Positions 5,067-9,933 of a DNA stretch of 9,933 bases are shown here, piece after piece. This DNA is from G963669175 sp964648415 (GTDB lineage Bacteria; Electryoneota; Electryoneia; Electryoneales; Electryoneaceae). Made by a program: the position numbers and the translations under genes. Each line of letters starts with the position of its first letter. Position 1 is the stretch's first letter. Location of the stretch: positions 1 through 9,933 of the forward strand of contig CAZYOC010000170.1 of NCBI GenBank assembly GCA_964648415.1, in the 5' to 3' direction. The notes below the pieces were generated by a model. It saw nothing but the letters and a program-made list of their open reading frames with translations, was not told the origin of the DNA and ran no database searches.

Positions 5067-6116
5067 ATGGAAGCAACCACAACGGCGCTGCCCAAGATAC
5101 GCCCCTACGAGCGGGCGACGCGAGGCGAGAACATGACCACGCCGCCGGTATGGCTGATGCGCCAGGCGGGACGGTATCTGCCGGAATACCTCGACGTGCG
5201 CAAGCAGTACAGTTTTCTGGAGGTCTGCCATACCCCTGAGCTGGCCACCGAAGTCACCCTGCAGCCGTTGCGCCGGTTCGATTTCGACGCTGCCATTCTG
5301 TTCAGCGATATCCTGGTGCCCCTGGCGCCCATGGGTGCGGATCTGACATTTGAAAAGGGGCACGGCCCGAAGATCCGCAATCCCCTGCGGCATGAGGAGG
5401 ACTTCCGCAGGATCCGCCGGGTGGATGTGCGGGAAGAGCTGGACACCGTGCTCCAAACGCTTACAGGCTTACGCCGGGAACTGCCGGAAGAGACCTCTCT
5501 GATCGGGTTTACCGGAGCGCCGTTTACGCTGGCCACCTATTGGATTGAGGGCGGCAAACCGGATCCGTTCGCGCATGTCAAGCAGATGATGTACACTCGG
5601 CCGGACCTGTTCAAACGACTGCTCACTGAGCTGGGCGAAATGGTTACCGAATACCTGGCCGCGCAGTACGAAGCCGGGGCGGATGCCGTGCAGGTGTTCG
5701 ATACCTGGGCGGGGATCATGCCGGCCCATGAATACCGCGAATTCAACCTGCCGGTGCTGCGTAACATTTTTCGCACACTGGAAAAGCGGGGCATTCCTTC
5801 GACCTATTTCGCCAAGGGCAGCGGTCATTTACTCAGTGAGATGGATGCGGTCGGCAGTCGTGTGGTGAGCCTTGATTGGCGCACACCGCTCAGCCACGCC
5901 CGCAAGTGCTTCCGTCCCGGCAAAGTCTTGCAGGGCAATCTGGATCCTACGGTGCTGCTGGCCGACGAGGCCACGATCCGCCGCGAGGTGCGGCGCGTGC
6001 TCGACGAGGCCGGAACCAAAGGCGGACACATCTTCAACCTGGGGCACGGCATCCTGCCCATGACGCCCGTTGAGTCGGTGGACATCCTGCTCGACGAAGT
6101 GCGGAGGAGCGCGTGA
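5067..6116 (+). CDS. hemE: Uroporphyrinogen decarboxylase HemE
   Basis: HemE removes four acetate carboxyls from uroporphyrinogen III to give coproporphyrinogen III in the cytoplasm, without a cofactor. The protein has 349 residues, normal for the family. The signature VWLMRQAGRYLPEY (28-41) provides Arg32 and Arg36, which bind substrate carboxylates. FDAAILFSDIL contains Asp81, equivalent to human catalytic Asp86. YWIEGG contains Tyr158 (human Tyr164), and FNLGHGI contains His327 (human His339). I chose the ATG at 5067 because GAGAGGA (5056-5062) is a good ribosome binding site and the 27 residues before the signature match the usual length. An in-frame TTG at 5010 would add 19 unusual residues. 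It is the first gene of a four-gene heme operon, and its stop overlaps the hemN start. Confidence 0.97.
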   Translation: MEATTTALPKIRPYERATRGENMTTPPVWLMRQAGRYLPEYLDVRKQYSFLEVCHTPELATEVTLQPLRRFDFDAAILFSDILVPLAPMGADLTFEKGHGPKIRNPLRHEEDFRRIRRVDVREELDTVLQTLTGLRRELPEETSLIGFTGAPFTLATYWIEGGKPDPFAHVKQMMYTRPDLFKRLLTELGEMVTEYLAAQYEAGADAVQVFDTWAGIMPAHEYREFNLPVLRNIFRTLEKRGIPSTYFAKGSGHLLSEMDAVGSRVVSLDWRTPLSHARKCFRPGKVLQGNLDPTVLLADEATIRREVRRVLDEAGTKGGHIFNLGHGILPMTPVESVDILLDEVRRSA

Positions 6117-7507
6117 CCCAGCAGCATCAGCACAGCCTGCCCGACGAGGAAACGCTGTTCGAGATGGTGAACAGGTTCGATGTGCGCGGTCCCCGTTACA
6201 CATCCTATCCCACCGCTCCGGTCTGGACGAGCGAGTTCCCGGCGGAAGAGTATCCGAAAGCGTTGAGAACCCTGGGCCGTGGCGGGCGTCCCGTGGCGGT
6301 GTACCTGCACCTGCCGTATTGCCGGCAACGCTGTTTCTACTGCGGCTGCAACTCTTTCATCACGAAGAATACGGACCGGATGCGTGAGTATGCCGACAGT
6401 CTCAAGCGGGAGATTCGGCATACAGCTTCGTTTCTGCCGCCGGGGCTCCGGCACGCCTGGCTGCATCTTGGGGGAGGTACGCCGACTCATCTCCCTGAAG
6501 ACGCCCTCGCGGATGTCCTGGACATCCTGGAGGAGGCGATTCCCGGAACCCCGGACGGCGAACGAAGCGTGGAAGTCGATCCGCGTGTGACAACGGACGA
6601 AGCGTTGCAGCTACTTGCTGAACGGGGGTTCCGGCGCATCTCCATCGGCGTCCAGGACCTCAATCCGGCGGTTCAGCAGGCCATCAACCGCGAGTTCAGC
6701 CTTCAGCAGACAGAGGCCTTCATCGCCCGCAGCCGGGAGATGGGGTTCACCAGCGTGAACCTGGATCTGATTTACGGGCTCCCGTTGCAAACCCGCAGCA
6801 GTTGGCGGGAGACCCTGGAGCAGGTGGTTCGCCTCCGGCCGGATCGGCTGGCGACCTTCGGCTATGCCCACCTGCCCGCGAAGATCAAGCACCAGCGGGC
6901 GATCATGGACGAGCAACTCCCCGTTGCCCGTGACAAGTTCGGCATGCTGCTGGACACCAGTCGCTTTTTCCGGGAGCAGGGGTACACGGCTATCGGGCTG
7001 GATCATTTCGCCCTGCCGGAAGACAAGCTGAGCGTGGCGCGTGAAAACGGAGCCTTGTGGCGCAACTTCATGGGCTATACCGACATCCGTGGCCTGGAGA
7101 TGATCGGCTTCGGCGCGTCGGCCATCGGTGAACTCGAGAGCATGTTCGTGCAGAATCACCCCCGTCCGGAGGAGTATCAACAGGCCGTAGACACGGGATT
7201 CGCGGTCTACCGGGGACACAGCCTCAGCCTCGAGGACAAGGTGCGCAAGCAGGTTATCAATGACCTCATGTGTAACATGGAGATCCGTATCCCGGAAGCT
7301 GCTCATGAATCTGCCAACGGGCTGGTGGATGATTTGCAAACGACCATGGCTTCGCTCCAGCCGTTCGTTCGCGAAGGCATGCTGGAAGAGCAGGGCGACC
7401 GGCTCCTTGTAACTCCTTTGGGTCAGTTGTTTTTGCGGAACCTGGCCATGCCGTTCGACGCCTATCTCGCCGGGCAGCCGGGTGTGACCTTCTCGAGGAC
7501 GGTGTAA
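6113..7507 (+). CDS. hemN: Oxygen-independent coproporphyrinogen III oxidase HemN
   Basis: HemN is a radical-SAM enzyme that decarboxylates two propionates of coproporphyrinogen III to vinyl groups, giving protoporphyrinogen IX without oxygen. It has 464 residues, close to E. coli HemN (457). The true-HemN motif CRQRCFYCGC supplies Cys70, Cys74 and Cys77 for the 4Fe-4S cluster and the fourth conserved Cys79. Tyr64 in VYLHLPYC matches E. coli Tyr56, and the SAM-binding motif GGGTPT is at 120-125. The extra CGC cysteine and the N-terminal FEMVNRFDVRGPRYTSYPTAP region separate it from HemW-like proteins. It starts with GTG at 6113, overlapping the hemE stop (GTGA), with GGAGGA (6103-6108) as the ribosome binding site. 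Confidence 0.96.
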   Translation: MTQQHQHSLPDEETLFEMVNRFDVRGPRYTSYPTAPVWTSEFPAEEYPKALRTLGRGGRPVAVYLHLPYCRQRCFYCGCNSFITKNTDRMREYADSLKREIRHTASFLPPGLRHAWLHLGGGTPTHLPEDALADVLDILEEAIPGTPDGERSVEVDPRVTTDEALQLLAERGFRRISIGVQDLNPAVQQAINREFSLQQTEAFIARSREMGFTSVNLDLIYGLPLQTRSSWRETLEQVVRLRPDRLATFGYAHLPAKIKHQRAIMDEQLPVARDKFGMLLDTSRFFREQGYTAIGLDHFALPEDKLSVARENGALWRNFMGYTDIRGLEMIGFGASAIGELESMFVQNHPRPEEYQQAVDTGFAVYRGHSLSLEDKVRKQVINDLMCNMEIRIPEAAHESANGLVDDLQTTMASLQPFVREGMLEEQGDRLLVTPLGQLFLRNLAMPFDAYLAGQPGVTFSRTV

Positions 7508-7543
7508 GGCGTGACAAGCGGAATCAGGAGAAGCGACCGAGCG

Positions 7544-8491
7544 ATGAAAAGCGACGCCATACTCATCGTGAACATGGGCGGGCCGTCAACGGAGGCGGAG
7601 GTCAAGCCGTACCTGAAGGCGATCTTCCGCGATCCGTTGATTCTGCCCATTCCTGCGCCGATTCGCCAGCTCGTCGGCGCGCGCATCTTAGCCCGGCGAG
7701 CGCCTGCAGTGGCGGCGAGGTATAAGCTGATTGGAGGAGGCTCGCCGCTACTCAGGTGGACGCAGAAATTACAGCGCCAGATGCAAAAGAAGGCCATGCA
7801 GCATGACGCTCCGCGACGGGTGGAGTACGCGTTTCGGTACACCTCGCCCACCATCCCGCAAGCGCTGGCAGCGATGAAAAAGGAAGGCGTAACCGGGGTG
7901 ACCCTGGTGCCGCTTTTTCCGCACTACACGCTGCCCATGACGGGCTCGATCCGGAAGGAAGCCGGCAGGGCCGCGAAGGCGCTGGGCATGACCGTAACCA
8001 CGGTTCCGGCCTTCTGGGATCAGCCGGCGGTGCTGGCCATCCAGAAGCGTTACCTGGCGGCGGCGGTTGAAAAAGCGGGATCATCCGCGCGAGTGCAGTT
8101 CGTGGCCCACGGCATCCCCATGCGGAATGTGCGGAAGGGAGATCCTTACCCGGACCAGGTTCGCGGCAACGCGGAAGCCCTGGCGGCGAGCCTGCCGAAA
8201 GGGACAGCCTGGAGCCTGGCGTTTCAGAGCCGCGTGGGACCGGTGGAATGGACGCGCCCCTATCTCGATGACGAGCTCGAACGGCTGGCAACTTCCACGG
8301 ACCCTGTGGTGATCATGCCCATCAGCTTTGTCGCGGATTGCCTGGAAACTCAGTATGACCTGGACATTGTGGCTGCGGAGCGGTTACACAGAGCCGGGAT
8401 CGAGACCCTGGTGCGTGTTCCGGCGTTCAATGCGGACCCTGCGTTCGCCGGGGCGATGCTGACAGTGGCGAAGGAAACCATTCATGAGTGA
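7544..8491 (+). CDS. hemH: Ferrochelatase HemH
   Basis: HemH inserts ferrous iron into a porphyrin ring; with HemN upstream in the same operon, the substrate is most likely protoporphyrin IX. The 315-residue protein begins with strand ILIVNMGGP (6-14), the ferrochelatase N-terminal signature, followed by RYKLIGGGSPLL (59-70). FVAHGIP carries the catalytic His189 (His183 in B. subtilis), and FVADCLETQYD carries Glu268 (Glu264 in B. subtilis). The E. coli-type DCLET is kept. No C-terminal cysteine set for an Fe-S cluster is seen. I prefer the ATG at 7544 because the conserved strand begins at once, but AGGAG (7526-7530) is 13 bases away, which is long. An in-frame GTG at 7511 would add 11 residues. 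The gap to hemN is 36 bases, and the 3' end overlaps hemY by 8 bases. Confidence 0.95.
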   Translation: MKSDAILIVNMGGPSTEAEVKPYLKAIFRDPLILPIPAPIRQLVGARILARRAPAVAARYKLIGGGSPLLRWTQKLQRQMQKKAMQHDAPRRVEYAFRYTSPTIPQALAAMKKEGVTGVTLVPLFPHYTLPMTGSIRKEAGRAAKALGMTVTTVPAFWDQPAVLAIQKRYLAAAVEKAGSSARVQFVAHGIPMRNVRKGDPYPDQVRGNAEALAASLPKGTAWSLAFQSRVGPVEWTRPYLDDELERLATSTDPVVIMPISFVADCLETQYDLDIVAAERLHRAGIETLVRVPAFNADPAFAGAMLTVAKETIHE

Positions 8492-9884
8492 TACCCATAG
8501 GTCCGCAAAGAAGGTCATCGTAGTCGGCGGCGGAGTCGCGGGTCTGGCCACGGCTTACCTGATCCGGCAGCAGGCCCGAGCGCGCGGGCAGGCCCTGGAT
8601 CTGACCGTGCTGGAAGCGAAAAACCGTCATGGCGGAGCCACACGCACCGACCGGGTGGAGGGCTATACCTGTGAATGGGGGCCTAACGGGTTCCTGGACA
8701 ACGAGCCCGCCACGCTGGAGCTGGTGCGTATGTTGAACCTGGACAATGAACTGGTCAGGGCCGACGAGAGCGCCGCCAACCGCTACATCTATCATGGCGG
8801 CAAGATGCGTATCGTCCCCATGAAACCGCCCCAGTTCCTGACGTCGGACATTCTGCCGTTGCCCGCCAAGCTCCGCATGGCCATGGAAATCCTTGTCCCG
8901 GCGAAGCGTAACGGCGCGGAAGAAACCGTGGACCAGTTCGGCAAGCGCCGCCTGGGCGCGGCGTTCGCGAGGACCATGCTCGATCCCATGGTGAGCGGTA
9001 TCTTCGCGGGGGATACCGCAAGGCTGTCCTTGCAGGCCGTCTTCCCGAAAATGGTGGCGATGGAACGGGCCTACGGCGGCCTGTTCCGGGCGATGTTGGC
9101 CAAGCGGCGTGCGGCGAAAAAGAGTGGCGGCGAAAGCGGCGGCCCTTCCGGCCCCAAGGGCACGCTCCACACCTTCCGTAACGGCATGGGCGTTTTAACC
9201 GACACCCTCTTCGAGAACCTGGCTGCTTCGGTGCGTACCGGCATTGAAGCGCAACAGCTGTACCGGTTTCCCGGCGGTGGTTTCATGCTGAGAACGTCGG
9301 TCGGGGCGCTGGACGCCGATGAGGTGGTTCTCGCCTGTCCCGCGCCGGTGGCGGCGTCGATTCTCGCGGACCTGGACAAAGCAGTCAGCCGCGCCCTGGC
9401 GGATATTCACCACGCCCCGGTGGATGTGGTCTGCCATGGTCACGGCCGGAAGAACCTCACGGATCCGCTGCATGGTTTCGGCGTTTTGATTCCCCGCAGC
9501 GAGGGCATCCGTTCGCTGGGGACTCTCTGGAGCGACAGCATCTTCCCGGGCCAGGCGCCGCCAGATAACCGGCTGCTGCGGACCATTCTGGGCGGCGCGC
9601 ATGATACCGGCATCACGCAGGAACCGGACGAGGAGCTTCATGCCATCGCCCATCGTGACCACCGGACGGTCATGGGTGTTCAGGGAGAGCCGGCCTTCAA
9701 GCGCAGCTATCGGCATCCCCTGGGGATCGCCCAGTACACCCTCGGTCACCTGGATCGAGTGGCGAAGACGGAAGCGCTGGAGAAGGAGATGCCGGGGTTG
9801 TATTTCACGGGCGCCTCTTATCGGGGCGTCTCGATCAACGGCTGCATCAAGGATGCCTTCCGGGTGGCGGATATGTTTCACTAG
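8484..9884 (+). CDS. hemY: Protoporphyrinogen oxidase, HemY type (FAD)
   Basis: This flavoenzyme oxidises protoporphyrinogen IX to protoporphyrin IX, the substrate of the ferrochelatase encoded just upstream. The 466-residue length fits the HemY/PPOX family (about 470 in B. subtilis). The FAD dinucleotide-binding motif VIVVGGGVAGLATAY (11-25) is at the N-terminus. Glu44 (TVLEAKN) is placed to bind the ribose, followed by WGPNGF (65-70). The C-terminal FAD-contacting motif GLYFTGASYRGVSINGCI starts at 438. A Gly/Lys-rich loop at about 210-226 matches the variable loop of the family. The start ATG overlaps the hemH stop by 8 bases, with AAGGAA (8471-8476) as the ribosome binding site. Family members normally use oxygen. 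In some bacteria a HemY homologue acts on coproporphyrinogen III instead, but HemN in the same operon argues for the protoporphyrin route. Confidence 0.93.
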   Translation: MSDTHRSAKKVIVVGGGVAGLATAYLIRQQARARGQALDLTVLEAKNRHGGATRTDRVEGYTCEWGPNGFLDNEPATLELVRMLNLDNELVRADESAANRYIYHGGKMRIVPMKPPQFLTSDILPLPAKLRMAMEILVPAKRNGAEETVDQFGKRRLGAAFARTMLDPMVSGIFAGDTARLSLQAVFPKMVAMERAYGGLFRAMLAKRRAAKKSGGESGGPSGPKGTLHTFRNGMGVLTDTLFENLAASVRTGIEAQQLYRFPGGGFMLRTSVGALDADEVVLACPAPVAASILADLDKAVSRALADIHHAPVDVVCHGHGRKNLTDPLHGFGVLIPRSEGIRSLGTLWSDSIFPGQAPPDNRLLRTILGGAHDTGITQEPDEELHAIAHRDHRTVMGVQGEPAFKRSYRHPLGIAQYTLGHLDRVAKTEALEKEMPGLYFTGASYRGVSINGCIKDAFRVADMFH

Positions 9885-9933
9885 TGGATCGTTTCACGTG
9901 CTATGAGCGATATCTGCCCCGGGCAGCTTGTTG
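9884..9933 (+). CDS. Possible start of a further gene, cut by the window edge
   Basis: A GTG at 9884 shares its first base with the hemY stop (TAGTG) and stays open to the end of the window, giving MDRFTCYERYLPRAAC and onward. An ATG at 9903 in another frame (MSDICPGQL) is also open. Neither has a good ribosome binding site: GGTGG at 9862-9866 is far from the GTG. Sixteen codons are too few to assign a function. The tight packing of the operon is the main reason to suspect a gene here. Confidence 0.2.
   Translation, partial: MDRFTCYERYLPRAAC

Noticed and set aside
4707..5456. 249-codon minus-strand frame running from inside hemE into the spacer
   Set aside because: Most of it is antisense to hemE. 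Only the last 100 or so codons lie in the spacer, and they match no family I know. I kept the spacer stretch as a separate low-confidence observation.
6611..7339. 242-codon minus-strand frame inside hemN
   Set aside because: Mirror frame of a clear gene, with no recognisable motif and no ribosome binding site.
8427..9170. 247-codon minus-strand frame across hemH and hemY
   Set aside because: Mirror frame of two clear genes, with no domain.

Overview
The window looks like a chromosomal stretch from a GC-rich, Gram-negative-type bacterium. SecD and SecF are separate proteins, and a full late heme pathway is present. Hand counts on sample 60-base lines give about 62% GC in secD, about 47-50% in the methyltransferase gene, and about 35-42% in the spacers around it. 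I cannot name the phylum. The proteins read like those of a non-model lineage and none is close to a species I can name.

Layout from left to right: (1) Bases 1-459 hold no convincing protein gene. They contain two promoter-like sites, several hairpins and a terminator-like stem-loop just downstream of the stronger promoter. (2) secD (460-2595) and secF (2599-3510) form a tight two-gene operon for the SecDF accessory subunits of the Sec translocon, closed by a clear intrinsic terminator (3536-3568). SecD carries a long, purely acidic insertion in its periplasmic region. (3) Bases 3569-4003 are AT-rich and dense in nested repeats: a 17-bp inverted pair, a 14-bp direct pair, a 12-bp inverted pair with TA flanks and a REP/dRS3-like hairpin. 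This looks like small mobile-element debris. (4) A lone class I SAM-dependent methyltransferase (4004-4624) lies on the minus strand. (5) Bases 4625-5066 are a second low-GC spacer with a 9-bp dyad and a possible hemE promoter. (6) A compact plus-strand operon hemE-hemN-hemH-hemY (5067-9884) follows. A further reading frame may begin at the right edge.

The four hem genes encode every step from uroporphyrinogen III to protoheme: decarboxylation to coproporphyrinogen III (HemE), radical-SAM oxidation to protoporphyrinogen IX (HemN), oxidation to protoporphyrin IX (HemY-type flavoenzyme) and iron insertion (HemH). hemE/hemN and hemH/hemY overlap by a few bases, which suggests translational coupling. 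The pathway pairs an oxygen-independent coproporphyrinogen oxidase with a flavoenzyme family that normally uses oxygen.

Most of the window is housekeeping. The parts most worth a second look are the secD leader, the acidic SecD insertion and the repeat-rich island between secF and hemE. I found no CRISPR array, tRNA, rRNA, intact transposase or defence system.
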